From Xanthomonas rydalmerensis (GTDB lineage Bacteria; Pseudomonadota; Gammaproteobacteria; Xanthomonadales; Xanthomonadaceae), in contig NZ_CP126170.1 in assembly GCF_033170385.1 (NCBI RefSeq), positions 4,674,001 through 4,738,000 on the forward strand: 64,000 nt of DNA, in the 5' to 3' direction. Below are positions 9,048-18,227 of the stretch, piece after piece. Each line of letters opens with the position of its first letter. Within the stretch, counting starts at the first letter, position 1. Both the position numbers and the translations under genes were made by a program. The notes under the pieces were generated by a model. It saw only the letters and a list, made by a program, of their open reading frames with translations. It had not been told where the DNA came from and did no database searches.

Positions 9048-11213
9048 ATGTCCCGTGTTGCCCCCGCCTGCCGTTTCCCGCACCGTTCGGCCCTTGCCGT
9101 CGCCTGCCTGCTGGCCGCCGTGCCGACGTTCGCCGCGACACCGAACGCGGCCGCTGCAGACGGCGCCGAGGACACCGAACGCGACGTCACCACCCTGGAC
9201 AAGATCAGCGTCAAGGGCGAGCGCGCCGAGGGCTACAGCGTGCGCAAGACCAGTGCCGGTACGCGCTTCGAACTGGCGCCGCGGGAGATCCCGCAGTCGG
9301 TGAGCATCATCAGCCACCAGCGCATCGAGGATCAGGGCCTGGACGACATCATCGACGTGCTGGAGAACACCACCGGCGTGTCCAGCACGCGCTCGGACAG
9401 CGAGCGCTTCGAGTTCTACGCGCGCGGCTTCTACATCGACAACTACCAGTTCGACGGCATCCCGACCACGATGGTGCAGAACTGGAGCTACGGCGATTCG
9501 GCGCTGGACCTTGCGCTGTACGACCGCGTGGAAGTGGTGCGCGGCGCCACCGGCCTGCTCACCGGTGCCGGCAACCCCTCGGCCTCGGTCAACCTGATCC
9601 GCAAGCACGCCGACAGCGCCGAACTGACCGGCAGCGTCACCGTCAGCGCCGGCAGTTGGGGCCGCACGCGCTCCACGGTCGACGTGACCACGCCGCTCAA
9701 CGCCAGCGGCACGGTGCGCGCACGGGTGATCGGCAGCTACCTGGATACCGATTCGTACGTGCAGCGCTACAGCCAGCGCAAGTCGCTGGGCTATGCGGTG
9801 ATCGATGCCGACCTGACCCCGGACACGCAGCTGAGCGTGGGCTACGACTACCAGAACAAGCAGTCCGACGGCGTCACCTGGGGCGGCTTCCCGCTGTGGT
9901 ACGCCGACGGCAGCCGCACCGACTATCCGCGCTGGTTCAACCCGGCCGCGGACTGGACGTTCTGGGACACCACCAGCAAGCGCGCCTTCGCCACCCTGCA
10001 GCACGCCTTCGGCAACGGCTGGCAGCTCAAGCTCAACGCCACCCACGACCAGACCGACGTCACCGACAAGCTGTTCTACCCGTACTACACGATCTACGGT
10101 TTCGACCGGCAGACCGGCGCCGGCGTGGTGCCGTATTCGGGCGACTACATCATCGGGCGCAAGGTCGACGGCCTGGATGCCTACGCCGAAGGCCCGTTCC
10201 AACTGGGCGGGCGCGAACACGAACTGATGGCCGGGCTCAGCTACAACCGCCGCCGCTACGTGAACACCGGCGCGTTCGACTTCCCCGGGCCGCTGCCCAG
10301 CTACCTGGGCTGGACCGGTGCGTATCCGGAACCGGCCTGGTCGCCGATCAGCGAGTTCAGCCGCGGCACCGTCACCCAGAAGGCCGGCTATGCGGCGGCG
10401 CGATTGTCGCTGGCCGATCCGCTGAAGCTGATCGTGGGCGCGCGCTACACCGACTGGAAGGTGGACGGCGCCGAGAGCGGGGTGGGCTATGTGCTGCACC
10501 AGGAGAAGACCACGCCCTATGCCGGCCTGGTGTACACGCTCGACGACGTCTGGTCGGTCTACGCTAGTTACACCGACATCTTCCAGCCGCAGACCGCGCG
10601 CACCGCCACCGGTGCCTACCTGGACCCGGTGATCGGCAAGAGCTACGAGGCCGGGATCAAGGGCGCCTGGTTCGACGACCGCCTCAACGCCGCGCTGTCG
10701 GTGTTCCGCATTGACCAGGACAACGTCGCCCAGGCCACTGCCGGATTCGTGCAAGGCACCACCGAGACCGCCTACGTCGCCGCGCAGGGCACGGTCAGCC
10801 GCGGTTTCGAACTCGAGCTCAACGGTGAGCTGGCGCCGGGCTGGAACGCGACCTTCGGCGCCTCGCGCTACGTCGCCAAGGACGTTGCCGGCGCGGACAT
10901 CAACAGCCAGCTGCCGCAGACCACGCTCAAGCTCTACAGCAGCTACACGCCACGCAGCCTGAGCGAACTGACCTTCGGCGGCGGCGTCAATTGGCAGAAC
11001 CGCATCTACTACGTCGACCCCACCTATGGCCGCTTCGAGCAGAGCGGCTACGCGCTGGTCAGCGCCTTTGCGCGTTACCGCCTGTCGCCGGCGTTCTCGG
11101 TGCAGCTCAACCTCAACAACCTGCTCGACAAGCGCTACTACGCGCAGATCTACGGCTACGGCGCCTGGGGCGAACCGCGCAGCGGCGCGCTGAGCTTCAG
11201 TTGGTCGTTCTGA
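9048..11213 (+). CDS. TonB-dependent siderophore receptor
   Basis: 721-residue outer-membrane receptor. The signal peptide (about residues 1-31) ends near PTFAATPNA. There is a TonB-box-like stretch (LDKISVKGE), then the plug domain (SVSIISHQRIEDQGL, YARGFYIDNYQFDGIP, VVRGATGLLTGAGNPSA) and a 22-strand barrel ending in SFSWSF with terminal Phe, as required for Bam insertion. There is no N-terminal STN signalling domain, so it is not a transducing receptor. The plug matches the FhuE/FpvA-like siderophore receptor class. The ATG at 9048 is chosen because TTGGAG lies eight bases upstream and the signal peptide follows directly. The substrate, probably a ferric hydroxamate or mixed siderophore, is inference only. 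Confidence 0.93.
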   Translation: MSRVAPACRFPHRSALAVACLLAAVPTFAATPNAAAADGAEDTERDVTTLDKISVKGERAEGYSVRKTSAGTRFELAPREIPQSVSIISHQRIEDQGLDDIIDVLENTTGVSSTRSDSERFEFYARGFYIDNYQFDGIPTTMVQNWSYGDSALDLALYDRVEVVRGATGLLTGAGNPSASVNLIRKHADSAELTGSVTVSAGSWGRTRSTVDVTTPLNASGTVRARVIGSYLDTDSYVQRYSQRKSLGYAVIDADLTPDTQLSVGYDYQNKQSDGVTWGGFPLWYADGSRTDYPRWFNPAADWTFWDTTSKRAFATLQHAFGNGWQLKLNATHDQTDVTDKLFYPYYTIYGFDRQTGAGVVPYSGDYIIGRKVDGLDAYAEGPFQLGGREHELMAGLSYNRRRYVNTGAFDFPGPLPSYLGWTGAYPEPAWSPISEFSRGTVTQKAGYAAARLSLADPLKLIVGARYTDWKVDGAESGVGYVLHQEKTTPYAGLVYTLDDVWSVYASYTDIFQPQTARTATGAYLDPVIGKSYEAGIKGAWFDDRLNAALSVFRIDQDNVAQATAGFVQGTTETAYVAAQGTVSRGFELELNGELAPGWNATFGASRYVAKDVAGADINSQLPQTTLKLYSSYTPRSLSELTFGGGVNWQNRIYYVDPTYGRFEQSGYALVSAFARYRLSPAFSVQLNLNNLLDKRYYAQIYGYGAWGEPRSGALSFSWSF

Positions 11214-11223
11214 GCCAGCGCGG

Positions 11224-12915
11224 TCAGGCCTCGACGACGCACAGCGGCACATCGCCGGCGGCGGCGACGCGGTTGCGGCCGCTGCGCTTGCCGCGGTACA
11301 GCGCCGCATCCGCGCAGCGCAGCAGTTCCTCGGTGCTGCCGCCATGGTCCGGATAGGCGGCCACGCCGATCGACACGGTCACCGGCGGCAGCGCCTGGCC
11401 CTGGTGCTGCACCTGCAGCGCCGCCACCGCGGCGCGGATCTGCTCGGCGCGACGCTGCGCGGCGGCGGCGCTGGCGCCGGGCAGGATCACCGTGAACTCT
11501 TCGCCACCGTAGCGGCAGGCGATGTCCTCCGGCCGCACCAGCCCGGTCAGCAACTGGCCGAACGCGGCCAGCAAGGCGTCGCCGCCGGCATGGCCGAGGC
11601 GGTCGTTGAGCGCCTTGAAGTGGTCCAGGTCCAGCATCATCAGCGCCAGCGGCTGGTCGCGCCGCTCGCAGCGGGCCAGCTCGCGCACCAGCGATTCTTC
11701 CAGATAGCGGCGGTTGTACAGCCCGGTCAACGGATCGCGGATCGACTGCATCTGCAGGCGCTGGCGCAGTTGCAAGTTGTGCAGCGCCATCGCCAGTTGC
11801 TCCGCCACCACCTCCACCAGGTGCAGCCGTTCGAGCAAGCCCGGATCGCGGCTGGACAGGTGGATCAGCCCCAGCGGCTCGCCCTGCACCATCATCGGCA
11901 CGCAGGTGCCATGCCGCGTGGCGCCGGCGGCGTGCGCGCAGGCCGGCGCTGCGCCCGGCCGCTGGATCTGGGTGGCGCGGCGGCGCAGGCCTTCGCAGCC
12001 GCTCAGCGTCAGCGCCGGTGCGCACACCGCATCCTCGCCCCAGTGGGCCACGCAGACGGCCTGCTCGCCCGTCGCGTCGGTGCAGTACACGCTGCAGCCG
12101 GCGTCGCCGAGCAGGCGTTCCAGCGCCTGCCGTGCGACCTCCACCGCCTCGTCCTGCTGCACGCAGCTCTGCAGCCCACGGCTGCACCGATTGAGTGTGC
12201 GCAGATCCTGTTCGGTGCGCTGCATCTGCTGCACGGTGCCCACCAGTAGCGCATTGGCATGGTGGCCGCGCTGCTCGGCCTGGCTGCGGCGGCCGATCTC
12301 GCGGCGCAGCAGCAGGTACAGGCCCAGGGTCAGCGCGCACACCGCCGGGATGCCGACCACCGCCAGCCGGCGCAGCAGGTCGGCGTTGGCGGCGGTGGAG
12401 CGGGCGCTGCTGGCCAGCGCCGCGCGTTCGCTGCGCACCATGCTGTCGGTGTTGCGACGGATCGCCTGCGACAGCGCGCGGCCGTGCCGCGCGCGTTCGG
12501 GGTCGGGTTTGAGCAGGCCCGCGTCCTTGCCCTGGAAGCGGGCCACGGCGCGCGCGCTGTCGCGCATGCGCGCCTGGATCTGGGCCCGGACCTCCTGCAG
12601 CCGCTGCTGCTGGGCCGGCTTGCCCTGCAGCAGCGTGGCCAGCTGCTGCAGCCGCGGCGGCAGCGCGCGCTGGCACTGCTGGAAGTCGACCAGGTGTTCG
12701 CGGGTTTCCAGCAGCAGGAAGCCCCGCAGCGAGGCATCGCAGTCGGCGAGGTTGAGCTGCAGGCCATTGATCTCGGCGATGACATGGTGGCTGCGCTGCA
12801 CCGCGGCGGCATCGTCGAGGAAGCGCTCGCTGCCCACCAGCACCCCGCCACTGATGCCCAACAGCAGCAGCAAGGCCAGCGGCACGCCATAGCGGTTGAT
12901 CGTGGTGGAAGGCAT
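11224..12915 (-). CDS. Diguanylate cyclase with CHASE3-like sensor and GAF domain
   Basis: 563-residue membrane-bound c-di-GMP synthase. An N-terminal helix (about residues 5-25) is followed by a CHASE3-like helical periplasmic domain (DASLRGFLLLETREHLVDF), a second helix (about 170-190), a GAF-like domain (about 235-385) and a C-terminal GGDEF domain. The active site is GGEEF (in CRYGGEEFTVIL). An RxxD inhibitory site (RPED) lies exactly five residues before it, so feedback inhibition by product is expected. DPLTGLYNRRYLEE and LDLDHFKALND are intact. I start at the ATG of MPSTTINRYG; an upstream in-frame GTG at 12960 would add 15 residues but shows no better ribosome site. Confidence 0.9.
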   Translation of the reverse strand: MPSTTINRYGVPLALLLLLGISGGVLVGSERFLDDAAAVQRSHHVIAEINGLQLNLADCDASLRGFLLLETREHLVDFQQCQRALPPRLQQLATLLQGKPAQQQRLQEVRAQIQARMRDSARAVARFQGKDAGLLKPDPERARHGRALSQAIRRNTDSMVRSERAALASSARSTAANADLLRRLAVVGIPAVCALTLGLYLLLRREIGRRSQAEQRGHHANALLVGTVQQMQRTEQDLRTLNRCSRGLQSCVQQDEAVEVARQALERLLGDAGCSVYCTDATGEQAVCVAHWGEDAVCAPALTLSGCEGLRRRATQIQRPGAAPACAHAAGATRHGTCVPMMVQGEPLGLIHLSSRDPGLLERLHLVEVVAEQLAMALHNLQLRQRLQMQSIRDPLTGLYNRRYLEESLVRELARCERRDQPLALMMLDLDHFKALNDRLGHAGGDALLAAFGQLLTGLVRPEDIACRYGGEEFTVILPGASAAAAQRRAEQIRAAVAALQVQHQGQALPPVTVSIGVAAYPDHGGSTEELLRCADAALYRGKRSGRNRVAAAGDVPLCVVEA

Positions 12916-13019
12916 GGCGTCGGCCAGTGGGAAGGAGGGAAGGCCGCGCGCACCCCGCACGGCGCTGCGCAGTCAAGCGCAGGGAGCCATGCAAATTCCG
13001 GGCCGAACCGAGTGTGGCG

Positions 13020-13622
13020 TCACAGCCAGCCCTTCTGCCGGGCCAGCCGCGCCGCCTCGATGCGGTTGCCGACCCCGAGCTTGCCGATCGCCTCGGACAG
13101 GTAATTGCGCACCGTGCCCGCCGACAGTCCCAGCTGCGTGGCGATATCGCCGGCCGAGGCGCCCTCGCCGGCCAGGCGCAGCACCTGGCGCTCGCGGTCG
13201 TTGAGCGGGTCGGCCTCGGACCAGGCTTCCAGCGCCAGTTCCGGATCGATCGCGCGGCCGCCGCGGTGCACCTGGCGGATCGCCTCGATCAGCCGCTGCG
13301 GCGGCGCATCCTTGAGCAGATAGCCGCCGACCCCTGCGTCCAGCGCGCGGCGCAGGAAGCCGGGGCGGGCGAAGGTGGTGACGATGATGACGCGCACCGG
13401 CAGTTGCTGGCGCTGGATCCGCTGGGCCAGTTCCAGGCCGCTGAGGCCGGGCATCTCGATGTCGGTGACCAGCAGATCCGGCGCATGCGCCTGCAGCGCG
13501 CGCCAGGCGGCCTCGCCATCGGCCGCACTGGCGACCAGATCCAGATCCGCTTCCAGGCCCAGCAGTGCGCCCAGCGCACCGCGCACCATCGCCTGGTCCT
13601 CCGCCAGCACTAAACGAATCAC
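13020..13622 (-). CDS. NarL/DesR-type response regulator
   Basis: 200-residue two-component regulator. The receiver domain has the acidic pocket LAEDQ, phospho-acceptor Asp54 in VTDIEMPG, the conserved Thr in IVTTF and Lys in YLLKDA. The C-terminal LuxR-type helix-turn-helix is in DRERQVLRLAGEGASAGDIA with GLSAGTVRNYLSEAI. The proposed start is a GTG at 13622 (MIRLVLAED), 52 bases after the kinase stop and behind a G-rich stretch. It is the last gene of an ATPase-permease-kinase-regulator unit and probably controls that transporter. Confidence 0.9.
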   Translation of the reverse strand: MIRLVLAEDQAMVRGALGALLGLEADLDLVASAADGEAAWRALQAHAPDLLVTDIEMPGLSGLELAQRIQRQQLPVRVIIVTTFARPGFLRRALDAGVGGYLLKDAPPQRLIEAIRQVHRGGRAIDPELALEAWSEADPLNDRERQVLRLAGEGASAGDIATQLGLSAGTVRNYLSEAIGKLGVGNRIEAARLARQKGWL

Positions 13623-13674
13623 GGCACCCCCCGGTCCTTGTCGGCCCATTGTAGTGCCCGGCCCGGGCCGGCGC

Positions 13675-14874
13675 TCAGCCGAGCGCAGCGTCCTGGTCCG
13701 CCGGGGCCTGCGTCCGCGGCGCCAGTGTGGCCTCCGGCACGGCCACCTCGGCCCGCGGCAACGGCGCGGCGGCGACCAGACAGGTGCCCAGGCCGCGCTC
13801 GGAGGCGATGCGCAGGCTGCCACCCACCGCCTCCAGCCGCTCGCGCATGCTGCTCAGCCCGGTGCCCGGCTGCAGCGCGCCGCCGCGGCCGTCGTCGCGC
13901 AGTTCCAGCAAGGCCTGGCCACGCTCGCACCACAGCCGCAGCTGCGCGTTGCGGGCAGAGGCATGCCGCTGGATATTGGTGGCGGCCTCGCGCAGCACCA
14001 GCGCGAACACCGTCTCCAGCTGAGGGCACGGCGGCAACGCCTCGACCTGGTAGCGGAAGGTCACCCCCGACGATTCCAGCAGCAGCTTGGCCGAGGCGAT
14101 CTCCGCCGCCAGCTGCGCCGCACGGATGCCACTGACCGCGCGTCGCACCTGGCCCAGCGCCTCGCGTGCGACCTGGCCCACCTCCTCCATCTCGCGCTGC
14201 GCTGCGGCGGCGTCGTGGGCGAGCAGGCGCGTGGCCAGGTCCGATTTCAGCGCCACCAGCGACAGGGTGTGGCCGAGCAGGTCGTGCAGGTCGCGGCCGA
14301 TGCGCTCGCGCTCGGCCACCGCCGCCAGGCGCCGCACTTCCTCGTGGCTCAGGCGCAGTCGCGCCTCGCCGCGCGCACGCCGCTCGAAGCTGATGTTCAT
14401 CAGCCCCACCGACAGGCCCACCACCACCGCGCTGACCATGTACAGCGGCGACCAGCCACGCAGCGTCCACGCCAGCGCGAACACCGCCAGTACCAGCAGC
14501 ATCACCACCACCGCACGCACCGGCTCCAGGCAGAACGCCAGGAACGCACAGGCATAGATGATGTAGCACTGCGCACCAGGGTTGTACGGCAATAGCACCA
14601 ATGCCAGCGCCGTCATGCCCGCCACGCACCAGGGCAGGTAGCGCCGGTGGCGGTAATAGGCCACGTAGTACAAGGCGAGGAACACCGCATAGCTGGCCAG
14701 GGTCGGCACGACCCAGTTGCGGAAGTAGTGCGGTTCGTACAACGGGGTGACGAACAGCCAGATCGACCACACCAGCGACAGCCACACGAACCAGTGGGTG
14801 CTGGACTTGGCCGAGCTCCAGCCGATGCGGCGGGCGATCAACGAGTCGGGCGAGGCGTGCAGCAAGGCGATCAC
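13675..14874 (-). CDS. DesK-type sensor histidine kinase
   Basis: About 399 residues. There are five or six predicted membrane helices (to about residue 160) with no large periplasmic domain, so the sensor is likely intramembrane (membrane or envelope state). These are followed by a HisKA_3 dimerisation domain with the phospho-His in ERIGRDLHDLLGHTLS and an ATPase domain (REAATNIQRHASA, LRDDGRGG, GLSSMRERLEAVGG). The GTG at 14874 is chosen because GGGAG lies six bases upstream; a GTG seven codons earlier is possible. It is paired with the response regulator downstream and with an ABC-2 transporter upstream, a common arrangement for transporters that export peptides or amphiphiles. Confidence 0.9.
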   Translation of the reverse strand: MIALLHASPDSLIARRIGWSSAKSSTHWFVWLSLVWSIWLFVTPLYEPHYFRNWVVPTLASYAVFLALYYVAYYRHRRYLPWCVAGMTALALVLLPYNPGAQCYIIYACAFLAFCLEPVRAVVVMLLVLAVFALAWTLRGWSPLYMVSAVVVGLSVGLMNISFERRARGEARLRLSHEEVRRLAAVAERERIGRDLHDLLGHTLSLVALKSDLATRLLAHDAAAAQREMEEVGQVAREALGQVRRAVSGIRAAQLAAEIASAKLLLESSGVTFRYQVEALPPCPQLETVFALVLREAATNIQRHASARNAQLRLWCERGQALLELRDDGRGGALQPGTGLSSMRERLEAVGGSLRIASERGLGTCLVAAAPLPRAEVAVPEATLAPRTQAPADQDAALG

Positions 14875-14980
14875 GTCGGGCTCCCAGGGCGGCACGGCTG
14901 CCGCGGCGCATAGCTTAGCGAAGGCGCCGGCGCCGGCGCGCAGAGCCGCGCGGCGGCGCCGGGATCGGCAGGGCGCACCA

Positions 14981-15766
14981 TCAGCCGCGGCGCAGGCGCC
15001 GCTGCGCCAGTGCGTAGAACACTACCGTCACCGCCAGCAGTGCGGCGACATGGCCGGCACTGCCATGGCCGTCGCCCTGCCCGACCACGCGCAGCGCCAG
15101 CTGGCCCAGGTGATAGGACGGCCACAGCGGCGCCAGCGTGGTCAGCCACGCGGGCAGCAGCTGCAGCGGGATCCACAACCCCGACAGGAACGCCATGGGC
15201 AGGTAGATCAGGTTGACCAGCGCCGGCGCGCCGCTGCCGCCGGCGTAGGCACCCAGCGCCAGCCCGATCGCGCAGAACGGCAGCGTGCCCAGCACGTCCA
15301 CCAGCAGCAGCCCGATCCGCTGCGTCGGCGTCAGCATGACCCCGCCAAGCAGTGCGGCCAGCGCCTGCAGCAGCACCCCGATCGCCAGCGCGAACGCCAT
15401 CGCCAGCGCGGTGCGCGCCAGCAGCAGCGCCAGCGGCGGCACCGGCATCGCCCGCTTCAGCGCCAACAGCCCGCGCTCGCGGTCCAGCGCCAGGCCGACG
15501 CCGAAGCCGAACAAGGCCGGCGCCATCACCCCGAACACGCTGTAGCTGGCCATCAGGTACACCGCCGCATCGTGGCGCCCATGATTGAGCAGCACGCCGA
15601 ACAGCAGGTAGAACAGTGGCGGGAACAGCAGCGTCGGCAAGGCGAAGGATGGCGTGCGCAGCCAGCGCACCACCTCGTAGCGGATTTCGCGCAGCAGCAG
15701 CGCGAACTGGTCACGCAACGACCAGGCGGCCGCCGGCGGGGCAACGGAAAGATCGATCGGGTTCAT
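14981..15766 (-). CDS. ABC-2 type transporter permease
   Basis: 261-residue integral membrane protein with six predicted helices and the ABC-2 fold. It has a cytoplasmic N-terminus (REIRYEVVRWLRTP), the helix pair ending at LFGVLLNHG, and a conserved central segment FGFGVGLALDRERGLL before the coupling region. PMAFLSGLWIPLQLLPAWL is the characteristic penultimate loop. The ATG overlaps the stop of the ATPase gene by four bases, so the two form one transporter. Confidence 0.9.
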   Translation of the reverse strand: MNPIDLSVAPPAAAWSLRDQFALLLREIRYEVVRWLRTPSFALPTLLFPPLFYLLFGVLLNHGRHDAAVYLMASYSVFGVMAPALFGFGVGLALDRERGLLALKRAMPVPPLALLLARTALAMAFALAIGVLLQALAALLGGVMLTPTQRIGLLLVDVLGTLPFCAIGLALGAYAGGSGAPALVNLIYLPMAFLSGLWIPLQLLPAWLTTLAPLWPSYHLGQLALRVVGQGDGHGSAGHVAALLAVTVVFYALAQRRLRRG

Positions 15767-16665
15767 GCAGCCTCCGCACGGGTGATGGCGAGAAAGGCGT
15801 CGGCGAGGCCGGCACGGCGGACTTCCAGTGCCTGCAGCGCTGGATCGCTGGCGAGCAGCCGCGCCACCACCGGCTCGGCCGGCTCGGCGACCACCTCCAG
15901 CACGCCATCGCGGGTGTCGGCGCGGCGCACTTGCGGCCACTGCGCCACCTGCGCGGCCGGCAGCGCGCTACGGCAGCGGATGGTGCATTGCTCGAAGCGC
16001 GCGCGCAGCTCGGCGACGCTGCCCTCGGCGATCAGCGTGCCGCGTTGCAGCACCGCCACCCGATCGGCGAGCGCCTCGGCCTCTTCCAGATAGTGCGTGG
16101 TCAGCAGCACCGCGCAGCCATCGGCGACCAGTTCGCGGATCGCCCGCCACAGGCCCTGCCGCGCCTCGATGTCCAAGCCGGTGCTGGGCTCGTCCAGGAA
16201 CAGCACCTGCGGCCGCCCGCAGATCGCCATCGCGAACTGCACACGCCGCTGCTGGCCGCCGGACAACTGGCCGTAGCGGCGCGCCATCAGCCCGTCCAGC
16301 CCGGCCAGCGCCACGCAGTCGGAGACGCTGCGCGGCGTTGGGTAATAGCCGCGCGCCTGCAGCAGCAGTTCGCCCACGCGCAGCGTCTCCGGCAGCCCGG
16401 CGGTCTGCAGCATCGCCCCGGCCTGGCGGCGCGCCGCCAACGACCGCGGATCCTGCCCGCACAGGCGCACGCTGCCGGCGTCGGGCGTCTGCAGCCCGAG
16501 CAGCAGGCTCACCGCGGTGCTCTTGCCGGCACCGTTGGCGCCGAGCAGCGCCAGCAACTGGCCGCGGCGCAACTGCAGGTCGACGCCGTCGAGCGCAACC
16601 AGCGCGCCGTAGCGCTTGTGGACGCCGCTGAGCTGCGCCAGCGGCAACGCATCGTGATCGGACAT
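15763..16665 (-). CDS. ABC transporter ATP-binding protein (ABC-2 export system)
   Basis: 300-residue ATPase. Walker A is GANGAGKST, the Q-loop lies around AGAMLQTAGLPETL, the signature is QLSGGQQRRVQFA, Walker B is VLFLDEPSTGLD, and the switch His is in LLTTHYLEEAE. The C-terminal extension of about 70 residues is typical of CcmA/NodI/DrrA-like subunits. ATG at 16665 (MSDHDALP) is preceded by GGGAG at eight bases; an upstream in-frame ATG lacks a site. It is the first gene of a minus-strand operon and is divergent from the membrane-fusion protein gene. Confidence 0.92.
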   Translation of the reverse strand: MSDHDALPLAQLSGVHKRYGALVALDGVDLQLRRGQLLALLGANGAGKSTAVSLLLGLQTPDAGSVRLCGQDPRSLAARRQAGAMLQTAGLPETLRVGELLLQARGYYPTPRSVSDCVALAGLDGLMARRYGQLSGGQQRRVQFAMAICGRPQVLFLDEPSTGLDIEARQGLWRAIRELVADGCAVLLTTHYLEEAEALADRVAVLQRGTLIAEGSVAELRARFEQCTIRCRSALPAAQVAQWPQVRRADTRDGVLEVVAEPAEPVVARLLASDPALQALEVRRAGLADAFLAITRAEAA

Positions 16666-16748
16666 GGGACGCTCCCGGAATGGCAAGGAGCGTCTAGGCT
16701 GCGCCGCGACGGGGCCGCCGCCCAGTGTGGCGCGTCAACTGCAGCGGA

Positions 16749-16760
16749 TGACATCTGTCA
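16749..16760. promoter_or_regulatory. Candidate operator TGACATCTGTCA
   Basis: A 5+2+5 palindrome (TGACA-TC-TGTCA) in the 251 bp divergent region between the ABC/two-component operon and the export adaptor gene, 84 bases upstream of the ATPase start. Size and form fit a NarL-type regulator site. Recognition by the regulator at 13020-13622 is inference. Confidence 0.45.
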
Positions 16761-16916
16761 CTGGCAGCCCCGGCACGATTGCCGCATGCTGCGATCCACG
16801 CCGAGGGGCGGCGTTCTCCCGCGACATCGCACCGCAGAAAGTGACTTCCGGCCATGCCCACGGCGACCGGACGCTCGCACACTGCAGCGCGCCGACCGTT
16901 TTCGATCAAGGACACG

Positions 16917-18164
16917 ATGAGTACTTCCTCCGACCTGCTCAGGGAACTCCGTATCGACCGCAAGGCGCCGCCGAGCGAACCGCCGTCGCGGCGCGGGCTG
17001 TGGATCGCCGTGGTCCTGCTGGTGGTGCTGCTCGCCCTCGGCGCCGGCGCCTGGCTGCTGTTCGGCCGCAGCAAGCCGCTGGAAGTGCGCACCGCCGCGG
17101 TGGTGGCGATCGCGCCCGGCAGCAGCAGCGCCTCGGTGCTGGACGCCAGCGGCTACGTGGTGGCGCGGCGCATGGCCACGGTCTCGGCCAAGATCACCGG
17201 CAAAGTCCGCGAGGTGCGCATCGAGGAAGGCATGCGCGTGGAGGAAGGCCAGGTGATGGCGACGCTGGACCCGATCGACGCCAACGCGCAACGCGTACTG
17301 TCGGCCTCGCAACTGGATGCGGCGCGCAGCCTGGTGGCCAACATGCAGGCGCAGGTGCGCCAGGCCGAGGCCGACGCGCAACGGCTGCAGACCCTGGCCG
17401 GCCAGCAGCTGGTCTCGCGCTCACAATACGAGCAGGCGGTGGCGCAGCGCGACGCCCTGCGCGCGCAGTTGCAGAACGCGCAGCGCAACGTCGCGGTGGC
17501 CGGCAACCAGCTGTCGATCTCCGATCTCAACGTCGACAACACCATCGTGCGCGCACCGTTCTCCGGTGTGGTCACCGCCAAGGCGGCGCAGCCGGGCGAG
17601 ATCGTCTCGCCGCTGTCGGCCGGCGGCGGCTTCACCCGCACCGGCATCGGCACCATCGTCGACATGGAGTCGCTGGAGATCGAGGTCGAGGTGGGCGAGT
17701 CCTACATCGGCCGGGTCAAGCCGGGCATGCCGGTGGAAGCGGTGCTCAACGCCTACCCGGACTGGAAGATCCCGGCCGAGGTGATCGCAATCATTCCCTC
17801 CGCGGACCGCGGCAAGGCCACGGTGAAGGTGCGCGTGGCACTGAAGCAGAAGGACGCGCGGATCGTGCCGGAGATGGGCGTGCGGGTCAGCTTCCTGGAG
17901 GCGCCGCAGCCGCAGGCGCAGGACAAACCGCAGGGCGTGCGGGTACCGGGCGCGGCGATCGTCAAGCGCGAGGGCCAGGACGTGGCGTTCGCGGTCAAGG
18001 AGGACAACACGGTCGAGCAGCGCGCGCTGAAGACCGGCATCGCCCTGGGCGACGATCGCCAGGTGCTGTCCGGCCTGGCCGCAGGCGACACGGTGGTACT
18101 GGATCCGCCGGAGGTTTTGCATGCCGGCATGCAGGTGAAGACGGCGGAGGCGGCTGCGCAGTAG
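16917..18164 (+). CDS. Membrane-fusion (HlyD/MacA-type) periplasmic adaptor
   Basis: 415-residue adaptor of a tripartite exporter. It has a short cytoplasmic N-terminus, one membrane helix (about residues 28-49), a barrel-sandwich (lipoyl) half GYVVARRMATVSAKITGKV, an alpha-helical hairpin (about 130-215, Gln/Ala-rich coiled coil), the second lipoyl half VRAPFSGVVTAKAAQPGEIV, and beta-barrel and membrane-proximal domains ending near GMQVKTAEAAAQ. ATG at 16917 is preceded by AAGGA at five bases. The ATPase and permeases it should serve start only at 19029 because a long inverted repeat separates them. Confidence 0.92.
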   Translation: MSTSSDLLRELRIDRKAPPSEPPSRRGLWIAVVLLVVLLALGAGAWLLFGRSKPLEVRTAAVVAIAPGSSSASVLDASGYVVARRMATVSAKITGKVREVRIEEGMRVEEGQVMATLDPIDANAQRVLSASQLDAARSLVANMQAQVRQAEADAQRLQTLAGQQLVSRSQYEQAVAQRDALRAQLQNAQRNVAVAGNQLSISDLNVDNTIVRAPFSGVVTAKAAQPGEIVSPLSAGGGFTRTGIGTIVDMESLEIEVEVGESYIGRVKPGMPVEAVLNAYPDWKIPAEVIAIIPSADRGKATVKVRVALKQKDARIVPEMGVRVSFLEAPQPQAQDKPQGVRVPGAAIVKREGQDVAFAVKEDNTVEQRALKTGIALGDDRQVLSGLAAGDTVVLDPPEVLHAGMQVKTAEAAAQ

Positions 18165-18227
18165 CGCGCCGCCGTCTTCGCCTGACGTATTCGATGTCCC
18201 CGGTGCGGCAGACCGCAGCCGCACGAC

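Noticed and set aside
7926..11345. 1139-codon open frame on the minus strand across the TonB receptor gene
   Set aside because: Composition is Arg/Ala/Gly-rich shadow of the plus-strand genes; no start signal and no protein features, while the receptor frame has full motifs.
12916..12960. Longer diguanylate cyclase from GTG at 12960
   Set aside because: No ribosome site and the added residues are not hydrophobic; kept as an alternative only.
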